The notes under the pieces were generated by a model that was given only the letters and a program-made list of their open reading frames with translations, was not told where the DNA came from and searched no databases. The position numbers and the translations under genes are program-made. From an uncultured Bacteroidota bacterium (GTDB lineage Bacteria; Bacteroidota; Bacteroidia; JADZBD01), in contig CALEYQ010000071.1 of NCBI GenBank assembly GCA_937924855.1, forward strand, positions 1 through 64,000: a stretch of 64,000 bases of DNA. The letters are read 5' to 3'. This document shows, piece after piece, positions 17,123 to 25,677 of the stretch; within the stretch, counting starts at the first letter, position 1; each line of letters opens with the position of its first letter.

Positions 17123-19017
17123 GCCCGAACATTTTTTCCTTCCATGAAATTAATGAAGGCCCGGTTGGCAACCCGGTTTCCTCCGGGGGTGGGATAGTTT
17201 CCGGTAAAGTACCAGTCGCCCTTATGGTTCGGACAGGAATGGTGGAGTCCTTCAATGCTTTGGTAAATTACCTGTACCTCGGCCGAAATAAACTCCGATT
17301 TTAATAACTGAGCCACCATGGATGAAACAGCATCGGCGGAGAAAGGCTTATATATTTCTTTTACTACGTTGATGGCCCGGTCGGGATGTTTTTCGTTTTG
17401 TTCGCGGGCCTTTTCAAGAACCTCATCGAGCAGCTCATCCATATTGTTTTGCCGGATCAGCTCAATGGCAGCCTGGAATGCCACAAAATCACCCATCTTG
17501 GCCATATCTATGCCGTAGCAATCGGGGTATCGTATTTGCGGAGCCGAGGAAACAATTACTATTTTTTTCGGTCCGAGCCGGTCGAGAATGCGGAGAATAC
17601 TTTGCTTTAAGGTTGTGCCACGTACAATGCTGTCGTCAATCACCACCAGATTATCAACCCCGGGCTTAACAATTCCGTAAGTGGTATCGTAAACGTGGGC
17701 TACCAGATCATCCCGGTGCGAATCGTCGGTAATAAAAGTTCTCAGCTTGGCATCCTTGATGGCAATCTTTTCGATGCGTGGGCGCATAGCCAGGATGCGC
17801 ATCATGTTATCGTCAACTTTCTGAGATCCCAGTTTCAGAATTTCGTGCTTCTGAATAACATTGAGGTGAGAATATAAACCTTCAATGAGTCCGTTGAAAG
17901 CTACTTCAGCCGTATTGGGTATGAAAGAAAACACAGTGTTCTCAAGGTCGTAATCGATAGATTTTAGTACCGCCGGGGTAAGGTATCGACCCAGATTTTT
18001 TCTTTCCCGGTAAATATCGCTGTCGTTGCCACGACTGAAATAAATCCGTTCGAAGCTGCATGATTTTTTTTCGCCGGGAGTATTGATCATTTCCTCACTT
18101 ACCTTTCCGTTTTTCCTGATAATAAGCGCATGGCCCGGAGTAATTTCTTTAATATCGTTAAGCTGGACGTTGAAACAGGTTTGAATGGCAGGTCTTTCAG
18201 AAGTAACCACAACCACTTCATCGTCGGCATAATAAAAAGCAGGTCTGATGCCATTGGGATCGCGAAGTACAAAAGCATCTCCATGTCCTATCATTCCGGC
18301 CATGGCATATCCCCCGTCGAACTTGCGGGAGGCATTTTTTAAAATTTCGGGAATGTTGAGGTTATCGCCGATAAGACCGGAAATTTCCTGATTGGAAAAA
18401 TTTTTATCCTTGAACTGACGGAATAATTTTTCGTTTTCTTCATCCAGAAAATGCCCGATTTTTTCCATTACGGTTACCGTATCGGTTTTTTCTCTTGGGT
18501 ATTGGCCGAGCTCTACGAGTTTGTCGAAGAGTTCTTCTACATTGGTAAGGTTAAAATTCCCTGCCACGGCCAGGTTCCGGGTTTTCCAGTTGTTCTGGCG
18601 AAGGAAAGGATGACAGGCTTCCATGGTGTTTTTTCCATAGGTGCCGTAGCGGAGATGTCCGAGCAAAAGTTCACCCACAAAGGGTGCATGTTTTTTCAGC
18701 CATTCCGGCTGCCGGGATTTTTCGGGTTTGTTTTTTCTCAGTTCTTCAAACTTCCCGTTTATTTTGGAAAAAATTTCGTGGATGGCATTGGCACCCACGG
18801 CACGATGCCGGTGAATATAACGTGTGCCGGGTTTCAGATCGAGTTTAATCGTGGCAACTCCTGCACCATCCTGGCCACGGTTATGTTGCTTCTCCATCAG
18901 GAGATACAATTTTTTAAGGCCGTAATAGGGAGTGCCGTATTTATCGGCGTAATAAGAAACGGGTTTAAGAAGCCTGATAAGGGCTATACCGCATTCATGT
19001 TTAATAGCATCACTCAT
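17116..19017 (-). CDS. purF: PurF-like amidophosphoribosyltransferase
   Basis: A 633-residue class II glutamine amidotransferase joined to a phosphoribosyltransferase domain. The nucleophile is probably Cys9 (MSDAIKHECGIAL), exposed after removal of an eight-residue propeptide; HNRGQDGAGVA and GHLRYGTYGKN are further glutaminase landmarks. The PRPP loop is VVIDDSIVRGTTLK. It is longer than the roughly 470-505 residues of classical PurF, but matches a longer version common in Bacteroidota. It may be the purine-pathway enzyme or a second paralogue; the window shows no other pur gene. A TAACTTTA box lies 19 bases before the ATG (19036-19043). Confidence 0.85.
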   Translation of the reverse strand: MSDAIKHECGIALIRLLKPVSYYADKYGTPYYGLKKLYLLMEKQHNRGQDGAGVATIKLDLKPGTRYIHRHRAVGANAIHEIFSKINGKFEELRKNKPEKSRQPEWLKKHAPFVGELLLGHLRYGTYGKNTMEACHPFLRQNNWKTRNLAVAGNFNLTNVEELFDKLVELGQYPREKTDTVTVMEKIGHFLDEENEKLFRQFKDKNFSNQEISGLIGDNLNIPEILKNASRKFDGGYAMAGMIGHGDAFVLRDPNGIRPAFYYADDEVVVVTSERPAIQTCFNVQLNDIKEITPGHALIIRKNGKVSEEMINTPGEKKSCSFERIYFSRGNDSDIYRERKNLGRYLTPAVLKSIDYDLENTVFSFIPNTAEVAFNGLIEGLYSHLNVIQKHEILKLGSQKVDDNMMRILAMRPRIEKIAIKDAKLRTFITDDSHRDDLVAHVYDTTYGIVKPGVDNLVVIDDSIVRGTTLKQSILRILDRLGPKKIVIVSSAPQIRYPDCYGIDMAKMGDFVAFQAAIELIRQNNMDELLDEVLEKAREQNEKHPDRAINVVKEIYKPFSADAVSSMVAQLLKSEFISAEVQVIYQSIEGLHHSCPNHKGDWYFTGNYPTPGGNRVANRAFINFMEGKNVRAY

Positions 19018-19081
19018 TGATTGCTCCGAAGCGGGGTAAAGTTACGGATTTTTGAGCCCGGGGAAAAGGAGTTATCCAATT

Positions 19082-20266
19082 TTATTCACCCCTCTTTGAG
19101 AGGTAAACATGGACAAATGCCTTATTTTTATCTTTGAGGAGCGCTTTTTTATCGTTGAGCATATCAGGCGCCTTAAGAAGGTCCATTTTTTGATCATCGG
19201 CTTGAAAGGAAAACCACTGAAAACCGGTTTCAGGCCGTTGGGCAAGTTCGTTTTTAGCCTGGATAGAAAAGATCTCCACCTCTGAAAAACCTGTTTTTTT
19301 ACGGATAATCAATCCGGTCAAGTCATCAAAAATCGAATGTTTCGATTCCTGGTAGGAGGCTTTTAAAAGAGATTCCAGATTGGTTTTTTTAAGGTTCAGC
19401 AATCCTTTTAAGGCATGCAGGGAGCCGCCTATTCCCTCCTGGGTGCTTTGCAGGATTATGAGGTAATTCCAATCTTGAATTTTTTCCAGGGAAAGGGCCA
19501 TCGGAATAATTCCCTCCGGGATAAAAAGATCTAATGTTATCTCCGGAATTTGATGATTTAATTTTTCAGCCGAAGGAAAATAAGATTGTTGAATCAAGCC
19601 TGCATAAACAATACTTTCCTGAAGCTGGTTGTTTTTATTTTCTACAATATGTTGCTGTCGGGTTAGTTCGTGACTTTGATTTTTTAGGATCGTGTTTGTT
19701 TTTTTTCGATGTAGAAAAGTCTTTATCCCAACCAGTACAATTCCTATGCTTAGGCAAAGGGCCAGCAACAGACTGGCAGACACCCACCTTTTTTTTCGGA
19801 TATTATCTTCATTTATGGAGGAGTTAAAGGCTAAAATATTTTTTTCTTTTTCCAACAGCAGTATGTCCTGTTTTTTCTTTTCCAATTCAAGATTTTTCCT
19901 GAGTTTTTCAATTAGCACTCTGTTTTTTTGTTGCTCTAACGAATCCTGATCTTCCCTGGCTTTTTCACCGAAATAAATATACATGGCAAATTGTTTATCC
20001 ATCAGGTAAATTTGGGAAAGGAGGAGGCAGGATTTGATTTTTAATTCCCTGTTACCTAATGAATCGGCCAGGTTAAAAGCCTTGTTTCCAACCGCAAGAG
20101 CTTTTTCTGTTTCTTTGCCATTGGCAAAATTTTGTGCCTGTGTAAGCCATGCCGCAATGTCGACGGAGTCCTTACTATCCGATGGCCCCTGTAGGGTGTT
20201 CGCCGACACAACCGGTTGAGGAAGGAAACTAAGGAGAATAAAAAACCAATTCCTTATGGTCTTCAT
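19082..20266 (-). CDS. Degenerate TPR/SpoIIE-phosphatase-like membrane protein
   Basis: A 394-residue protein with a signal peptide, a short TPR-like region (about 35-100), a coiled coil, one membrane segment (about 165-190) and a cytoplasmic linker (NNQLQESIVYAGLIQQSYFP) that matches the linker in front of PP2C/SpoIIE domains of its neighbours. The expected catalytic motifs are gone: where the upstream paralogue has KIGGDFYYV and DCTGHGVPGA, this protein has GIIPMALSL and QSTQEGIGGS, and there is no TDGFADQ segment. It is probably a catalytically dead paralogue. Its ATG overlaps the stop of the active phosphatase by 4 bp (ATGA at 20263-20266), so the two are made together. Confidence 0.75.
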   Translation of the reverse strand: MKTIRNWFFILLSFLPQPVVSANTLQGPSDSKDSVDIAAWLTQAQNFANGKETEKALAVGNKAFNLADSLGNRELKIKSCLLLSQIYLMDKQFAMYIYFGEKAREDQDSLEQQKNRVLIEKLRKNLELEKKKQDILLLEKEKNILAFNSSINEDNIRKKRWVSASLLLALCLSIGIVLVGIKTFLHRKKTNTILKNQSHELTRQQHIVENKNNQLQESIVYAGLIQQSYFPSAEKLNHQIPEITLDLFIPEGIIPMALSLEKIQDWNYLIILQSTQEGIGGSLHALKGLLNLKKTNLESLLKASYQESKHSIFDDLTGLIIRKKTGFSEVEIFSIQAKNELAQRPETGFQWFSFQADDQKMDLLKAPDMLNDKKALLKDKNKAFVHVYLSKRGE

Positions 20267-22503
20267 ACCGATAAGCCTAAAAATGTAATATCATCTGTCT
20301 GTTCCGTTTCTCCCATCCAGGAAAGCAATAATTCGCGGAGATCGTTTTCCTGTTGTTGGAATCGAAGTCCCGATTTTGAAAGAGTTTTCATTATTTTTTC
20401 TTGTGAAATTTTCTTTTTAGTAGCCTCCCCTTTTTGATCGGCGAATCCATCGGAGAATAAATAATATTGATCGCCCGGGGCCTTAGAAAAAGTAATTTCC
20501 CTGAAAGTGGTTTCCCCGGAAAGTCCCAGAATTTTCTTTTCTGTTTTAAGGGAAGATAGTTTATCCGGATTATCCTGTTTTCTTATCCAAAGGGGTTGTC
20601 TGCAAGCGGCATAGGTCCCGGTCCCATTTTCTTCGGGTAAATTAATTATGGAAATGTCCATCCCCAACACATCATTGCCATACAGGCTATGTTTCTCAAA
20701 AAGGATTTGGTTTAATCGGGTTAACAATGCCTCGGGCCGGTGATTTTCCTGAAGCCGGGTTAACTGCTCCAGCATTTCATAGGCTAAAAAAGACATATAA
20801 GCCCCGGGAACACCATGGCCCGTGCAATCAACCACGGCCAGGAGTGTATAGCCCGTAAATTCCTTTACATAATAAAAATCTCCACCAATTTTTTCCTTCG
20901 GTTTATACAGAAGAAAGGATTTCCGAACCGGATTTTTAAGTTTTGTCAGATCCGGCAAAAATGATTTTTGAAGTTCATAGCCGAATTGTAACTGACGGAT
21001 GAGATTGCCATGAATTTTCTCGGCTTGATTTTTTTTTGATTCTATTTGATGGTTTAACGAGGCAAGTTTGGCTTGTTGCTTCTTTTTTTCGTTAATGGAA
21101 TAGTAGAGCAAAAAGCCAAAGCCCGTTACCAGAATGATTAATGCGGCAGAGGAAGCAAGAAACAGATTTTGTTTTTTAATCGCTGATTTTTGATTTTCGA
21201 TGGACAGCAGATGCAAGGCATTTTCTTTTTCGAGCAATTCAATTTTATTTTCTTTTTTTTCCGCCTCAAAGGCGGTTTGCATTTCATTCATTTCTTTGCT
21301 TCCTCCGGAACGAAGCAAGCTGTCTTTCAGCCGGGTGTATGCACCAAAATATTCTGCAGCCAGGGCTTGTTTATTGGTGCTCAGGCACAAGCCGTAAAGT
21401 TGTTTCAGGCAATTTGATTTTTGTTCTCTGAGTCCAACCTTTTCGGAAATGGACAAAATTTCCAACAGCAGGTTTTGTTCTTTTTCATAGTTTTTTAATT
21501 GGTGGTAAATTTCCGATTGAACCGTAAGAACTTCGGCCAGGCTGTGCATTTCATTTTTTACTCTGAAATATTGTTCGGCACTTTTAGAATACCGAAGGGC
21601 CTCGCCAAACTCTTCGGTTTCAAGGTAAGCCCGGGCCAAATTGTTGGAAATGGTAGCCAGCCCCTGAAGGTTGTTTATTTTTTTGGAAGCTTGGAACCCT
21701 TCTTTGAAAAAATGAAGTGCCTGGCCGGGTTGTTTCAGTTCCAGATATTGAACGCCCAGGTTTGTATAAAACACTGATAAAATATATAAGTCATTTTCTT
21801 TTGAAGCCAGTTCAATGCCTTCAAGATAAGTTTCGATGGCCAGATCACGGTTTCCGTTTATCCCATACATGAGGGCCATGTTATTGAGGGCAAAAAGAGC
21901 TCCACTGCCATTCCCTGATTTTTTATAATACCGGTAGGCCTGGGTAAAATATTCCAGCGCTTTTTCATGTCGGCCCTGGTAACGGTAAACACTGGCTAAA
22001 TTGTTATAGGTGTTGGCCAATCCGGCCGTATCTTTTTTTTGCAGTTGGAATTTTTTTGCCTGCTCATGTTTTCGAAGGGCCTGGTCATAGTCGCCCATAA
22101 TAAAATGAATGATTCCCATATTGGAAATAACAGAGGCCATGGAAGCGGTATCGTTCAGAACTTTGCGACAGGCAAGTGCCTTTTCATAATAAAATAAAGC
22201 GCTGTCATATCCACCCTGGAAATGAAAGGATATTCCAATGAGATTCAGGGCAAGTGATTTTCCCCTTAAAAAATTTATTTTTTCACTTAGGAGAAGGGCC
22301 TGTTGTCCATATTTTCGGGCAGAATCTCCGTTGCTTCTTTTATATTCTAAACCCAGGTTTGACAGGGAAATGGCTCTGGTAGTATCGGGAATTTTTTTCC
22401 TTAATTCCTGGCGGATTGAATCTTCTCTTTCCTTATGGGAAGAAAAAACAAAGATTCCGAGGAATGCGATTACCCCAAAAATGTACCTGCTTCGTAAAAT
22501 CAA
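20263..22503 (-). CDS. TPR-containing membrane PP2C/SpoIIE-type phosphatase
   Basis: A 746-residue protein with an N-terminal hydrophobic signal/anchor (1-25), many TPRs (about 40-400), a coiled coil, a membrane segment (about 440-465, LIILVTGFGFLLYYSI) and a C-terminal PP2C-like serine/threonine phosphatase domain. Metal-binding residues appear intact in KIGGDFYYV, VVDCTGHGVPGA, GMDISI and FSDGFADQ. It probably dephosphorylates an anti-sigma-antagonist-like or other phosphoprotein; no partner is visible in the window. It is third in a four-gene minus-strand operon behind the TMTC-like and ACMSD genes and is coupled to a dead paralogue downstream. Confidence 0.87.
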   Translation of the reverse strand: MILRSRYIFGVIAFLGIFVFSSHKEREDSIRQELRKKIPDTTRAISLSNLGLEYKRSNGDSARKYGQQALLLSEKINFLRGKSLALNLIGISFHFQGGYDSALFYYEKALACRKVLNDTASMASVISNMGIIHFIMGDYDQALRKHEQAKKFQLQKKDTAGLANTYNNLASVYRYQGRHEKALEYFTQAYRYYKKSGNGSGALFALNNMALMYGINGNRDLAIETYLEGIELASKENDLYILSVFYTNLGVQYLELKQPGQALHFFKEGFQASKKINNLQGLATISNNLARAYLETEEFGEALRYSKSAEQYFRVKNEMHSLAEVLTVQSEIYHQLKNYEKEQNLLLEILSISEKVGLREQKSNCLKQLYGLCLSTNKQALAAEYFGAYTRLKDSLLRSGGSKEMNEMQTAFEAEKKENKIELLEKENALHLLSIENQKSAIKKQNLFLASSAALIILVTGFGFLLYYSINEKKKQQAKLASLNHQIESKKNQAEKIHGNLIRQLQFGYELQKSFLPDLTKLKNPVRKSFLLYKPKEKIGGDFYYVKEFTGYTLLAVVDCTGHGVPGAYMSFLAYEMLEQLTRLQENHRPEALLTRLNQILFEKHSLYGNDVLGMDISIINLPEENGTGTYAACRQPLWIRKQDNPDKLSSLKTEKKILGLSGETTFREITFSKAPGDQYYLFSDGFADQKGEATKKKISQEKIMKTLSKSGLRFQQQENDLRELLLSWMGETEQTDDITFLGLSV

Positions 22504-22522
22504 TAAAAAGAAATTATGGTTG

Positions 22523-23539
22523 TCACAGGAAATCTTCCTTGTTTAATTTGAGCCAGTTTAAAGCTGAGCCTGCCAACAACATTTCCATGGTGCCAGAATC
22601 TAAACCCATGGTTTTTATTAGCTGGCCCGGATTATTTTCTCCCAAGGGAAAAGGGTAATCGGATCCGAGAGCAATTTTATCTGCTCCGAATTTTTCAATC
22701 AGCACCTTTAGCATCACCGGGTCGTGAACCAGGCTGTCGAGCCAGAATTTACCGAGGTAGTTTTTGGGCGGAACCGGATTGTCAACCGCCGTAAGGTCCG
22801 GACGGCAATCGAAGCCATGCTGGATTCTTCCGATAGTAGCGGGAAACGAACCACCTCCGTGAGCAAAGGCAATTCTCAATTGAGGAAGGTTTTCCAAAAC
22901 GCCGGAAAAAATCAAACTGCAGATGGCTCTTGATGTTTCCGCGGGCATACCTACCAGCCAGGGGAGCCAGTATTTCTGCATATACTCTTCACCCATCATT
23001 TCCCAGGGATGCACCATCACAGCCATAGAAAGTTTTTCGCAGGCCTGAAAAAATTCAAAAAATTCAGGATCACCCAGATTTTTTTGATTGACATTAGAGC
23101 CGATCTGAACGCCCGCGAGTCCAAGCAGTTTGCACCGTTCAAGTTCCTGAATGGCGAATTTAGGATTTTGCAGGGGAACCGTTCCCAATCCTATGAACCG
23201 TTTCGGATACCGGTCGATAACCGAAGCCATGTGGTCGTTCAGGAATTGAGCAACGCTCAATCCGTGTTCGGGCTTAATCCAATAATTGAACATAACCGGA
23301 ACAGTACTTAAAACCTGAACATGTACCCCTTGATGATTGCAATCCTTAATTCGGGCTTCGGGTTCCCAACAATTTTCTTCAATTTCCCGGAAAAATTTCC
23401 CGTCGTCGCGCATCATTTTTGCACAACAGGGCTTGTGATGTTCCAGATAAATAAACCCGCCGTAGCCGAATTTCTCCTTCCATTTCGGAAGTTCTTTCGG
23501 CAAAATGTGGGTATGTATGTCGATGGTGAGTAAACTCAT
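22523..23539 (-). CDS. ACMSD-type amidohydrolase-fold decarboxylase
   Basis: A 338-residue amidohydrolase-2 protein with metal ligands IDIHTHILP at the N-terminus, a central His (AVMVHPWEMMG), FAHGGGSFP and the C-terminal Asp in ALGSDYPFPLGE. Length and motif layout match 2-amino-3-carboxymuconate-6-semialdehyde decarboxylase, which handles the product of 3-hydroxyanthranilate dioxygenase (gene at 30680-31204). Its ATG overlaps the stop of the TMTC-like gene by 4 bp, and the phosphatase gene begins 19 bases after its stop. Other decarboxylases of this superfamily are less likely given kynureninase and the dioxygenase in the same window. Confidence 0.85.
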   Translation of the reverse strand: MSLLTIDIHTHILPKELPKWKEKFGYGGFIYLEHHKPCCAKMMRDDGKFFREIEENCWEPEARIKDCNHQGVHVQVLSTVPVMFNYWIKPEHGLSVAQFLNDHMASVIDRYPKRFIGLGTVPLQNPKFAIQELERCKLLGLAGVQIGSNVNQKNLGDPEFFEFFQACEKLSMAVMVHPWEMMGEEYMQKYWLPWLVGMPAETSRAICSLIFSGVLENLPQLRIAFAHGGGSFPATIGRIQHGFDCRPDLTAVDNPVPPKNYLGKFWLDSLVHDPVMLKVLIEKFGADKIALGSDYPFPLGENNPGQLIKTMGLDSGTMEMLLAGSALNWLKLNKEDFL

Positions 23540-25518
23540 TTTCCTTTTTTTGCGGCTTCCACCTGATTGAATTTGGTAAACCAGGGTTGGGCTTCTTCAT
23601 TTCTGCCCATGTTCTGATAGGTGGCGGCAATAAATTTATAGGCCAGGGCGTAATTTTTGTCTACTTCTATGGTTTTCTTGAAATAGTAAATTGCTTTTTC
23701 GAATTCTTTGTTGGCCTCCTCAACCTTCCCCTGAGCCTTCAGGTTCTCACCTACAGTACCGTAAACCGATCCCAAATTGCAGAGGGCATCGTTATATTCG
23801 GGATTGAGTTCAATGGCTTTCTTGAAATAAAATTCCGATTCCACAATTTTTCCTGTGGAGAACAAACAGGTTCCGTAGTTATTGTAATAGGTGGCATTGT
23901 TGGCATTTAATTCCATGGCTCTTTTATAGGCCACGGCCGCCATTTCGTAATTTTTTATCTCGAAATAAATTTTTCCTACCTGGTTGTGGGCATCCGGAAA
24001 TTGTTCCCAGATGGAAAGTGCTTTGGTTAATTCATCAAGGGCCAGTTTTAAGGTGGCTTCCTTTGTTTGAGGGTTCATTACAGCCAGACTGTCTTTGTTG
24101 GTTATCATATTGGCATGATAAAACAACATATGGGCTGAGTTAGGAACGATTTTGATGTCATTATTAAAGAGGGTCTTTACGGTTTCCCAGTCCTGATTCC
24201 TCGACCATGTTTTCGCAAAAAAGGGCAGACAAAGGAGTCCGACAACACCGGCAATTTTTGAATTTTGCTGAAAAAAATCACTGATGCCGGAGTAATAGGA
24301 ATTGTCTTCCGTTTTAAAGAGGCGACTTAACAAGACAACCACGGCCAGAGCAAAGCCCAAAGAGGGGGCATACAATAAACGGTCGGCCATATTGGTTCCA
24401 ATTATGGTAAACAAATTGGAGGCAATAGACATGGTGATGAAGTAAAACAAGATGCAAAAGCTGAGCAGGCTTTTTTCTTTGAATTTTTTAAGGGCAAAAA
24501 TCAGGAGGAATAGGTGAACCCCGAGGGAAAGCAGGAACCAGGGGTTGCCAAAAGAAGTTATTATAGGAATGGTATTGTAGGAATAATCGCAGGATAGGGG
24601 ATGGGGGAAAATCAGGAGCTTTAAATACAAGCCCAGAATATAAATGGCGGTGGCTTTTTGGTGGGCGACATTATCGGTGGCCATCAGGGAATTATCCACC
24701 ACCGGAACCCTGCCCAGGGATGGACTAAATCCTCCTACCACAGAATAGTGGATAATCAGGTAAAGGGCGGTTACTCCTGCCATGATGATCGAAATCCGGA
24801 TGAGTTTTTTCTTAGGGTCTTTGAAAAAGAACCAGATGGCCAGTGGAAAAACAGCGAGATATGTAATGGACGACTCCTTACTAAGCAAACTCAGGAAAAA
24901 GCAGAGGCCGGAAAGCAGGGCAAATTTCATGTCCTCGCTCTTCATATAGCGGTAGATACACCATAATGCTCCGAGCAAAAAGAGGAAGCTCAGAATTTCG
25001 TCGCGACTTTTGATATTCGCAACTACCTCGGTATGGATGGGATGTACGGCGAAAATCAGGGTGGTTAAAAAAGGGATGATGAGGTTTCCTTTCAGAAATT
25101 TATGAAGCACGAGAAACAGGAGCCAGGCGGTAAAGGCATAGAGCAAAACATTAACCCAATGGCTCAGGGCGGGATTGTCTTCGGAAATGTCCCACTCAAT
25201 GGCAAACATGATCTTGGAAAGAGGTCGGTAGAGTCCGCTTTCGTCATTTCCCGTTCCTGCCCGGTAGGTTGATGTCAGAATTTCGGGAATGGCAGAAACA
25301 CCCTTTTGGGTCATTGTATTTTCCTTAATTACCGAAAAGTCGTCGAGAACATATTTGTGGTTAAGGGTATTTGAATAAACAAGGAATGCGATGAAAACCA
25401 GGATGAGGCCGGCGGTTTTTAAGATTTTAGGGCTCCCGGCAGTAGTTGTTTTGGGCTGGGGTGGCTTTGGGGAATTGCTTGCCTCGGAAACCGAGAACTT
25501 TTTTTTCTTTTTGGCCAT
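23536..25518 (-). CDS. TMTC-like membrane protein with C-terminal TPRs
   Basis: A 660-residue protein with about ten membrane segments in the first 430 residues and at least five TPRs at the C-terminus (about 450-650). An acidic pair early after the first helix (VLDDFSVI) and HPIHTEVVANIKSRDE are typical of GT-C-fold TMTC-like glycosyltransferases; substrate is unknown. I start it at ATG 25518 (MAKKKKKF) rather than the TTG nine bases upstream, because a perfect TACTTTTG box covers the latter. It heads an operon with the ACMSD gene and two phosphatase-like genes. A second protein of this kind is at 32102-33733. Confidence 0.83.
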   Translation of the reverse strand: MAKKKKKFSVSEASNSPKPPQPKTTTAGSPKILKTAGLILVFIAFLVYSNTLNHKYVLDDFSVIKENTMTQKGVSAIPEILTSTYRAGTGNDESGLYRPLSKIMFAIEWDISEDNPALSHWVNVLLYAFTAWLLFLVLHKFLKGNLIIPFLTTLIFAVHPIHTEVVANIKSRDEILSFLFLLGALWCIYRYMKSEDMKFALLSGLCFFLSLLSKESSITYLAVFPLAIWFFFKDPKKKLIRISIIMAGVTALYLIIHYSVVGGFSPSLGRVPVVDNSLMATDNVAHQKATAIYILGLYLKLLIFPHPLSCDYSYNTIPIITSFGNPWFLLSLGVHLFLLIFALKKFKEKSLLSFCILFYFITMSIASNLFTIIGTNMADRLLYAPSLGFALAVVVLLSRLFKTEDNSYYSGISDFFQQNSKIAGVVGLLCLPFFAKTWSRNQDWETVKTLFNNDIKIVPNSAHMLFYHANMITNKDSLAVMNPQTKEATLKLALDELTKALSIWEQFPDAHNQVGKIYFEIKNYEMAAVAYKRAMELNANNATYYNNYGTCLFSTGKIVESEFYFKKAIELNPEYNDALCNLGSVYGTVGENLKAQGKVEEANKEFEKAIYYFKKTIEVDKNYALAYKFIAATYQNMGRNEEAQPWFTKFNQVEAAKKGK

Positions 25519-25524
25519 GGCTCT

Positions 25525-25532
25525 CAAAAGTA
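25525..25532 (-). promoter_or_regulatory. -7 box TACTTTTG next to start codon
   Basis: On the minus strand TACTTTTG matches TAnnTTTG exactly and ends 6 bases before the ATG at 25518. It supports that start and suggests a very short 5' leader. Confidence 0.5.
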
Positions 25533-25580
25533 AGAAATCGGACCGGATTTAAAAGCGGAAAAGAAAGCAATAAATCTGTT

Positions 25581-25609
25581 TTTGCACTACCGGCATAAAC
25601 CTATATTTG
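25581..25609 (+). promoter_or_regulatory. Bacteroidota-type promoter TTTG-N17-TATATTTG
   Basis: TTTG at 25581-25584 and TATATTTG at 25602-25609 match the -33 and -7 boxes of the Bacteroidota primary sigma factor with a 17-base spacer. They precede the phosphatase gene and show that its start is 25678, not the more distal in-frame start at 25582. Confidence 0.65.
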
Positions 25610-25677
25610 CAGGAACGGCCCCTGGCAGTTTAAGGGGATCTTCAGTAATATTACATCCGGCCAAAGTACTTGTTTCC

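Noticed and set aside
18451..19020. 189-codon plus-strand open frame opposite the purF-like gene
   Set aside because: Antisense shadow of a gene with intact glutaminase and PRPP motifs; Phe-rich, low-complexity translation.
25582..25677. Upstream extension of the soluble phosphatase
   Set aside because: The segment contains a consensus promoter (25581-25609) and its translation does not look like a TPR protein.
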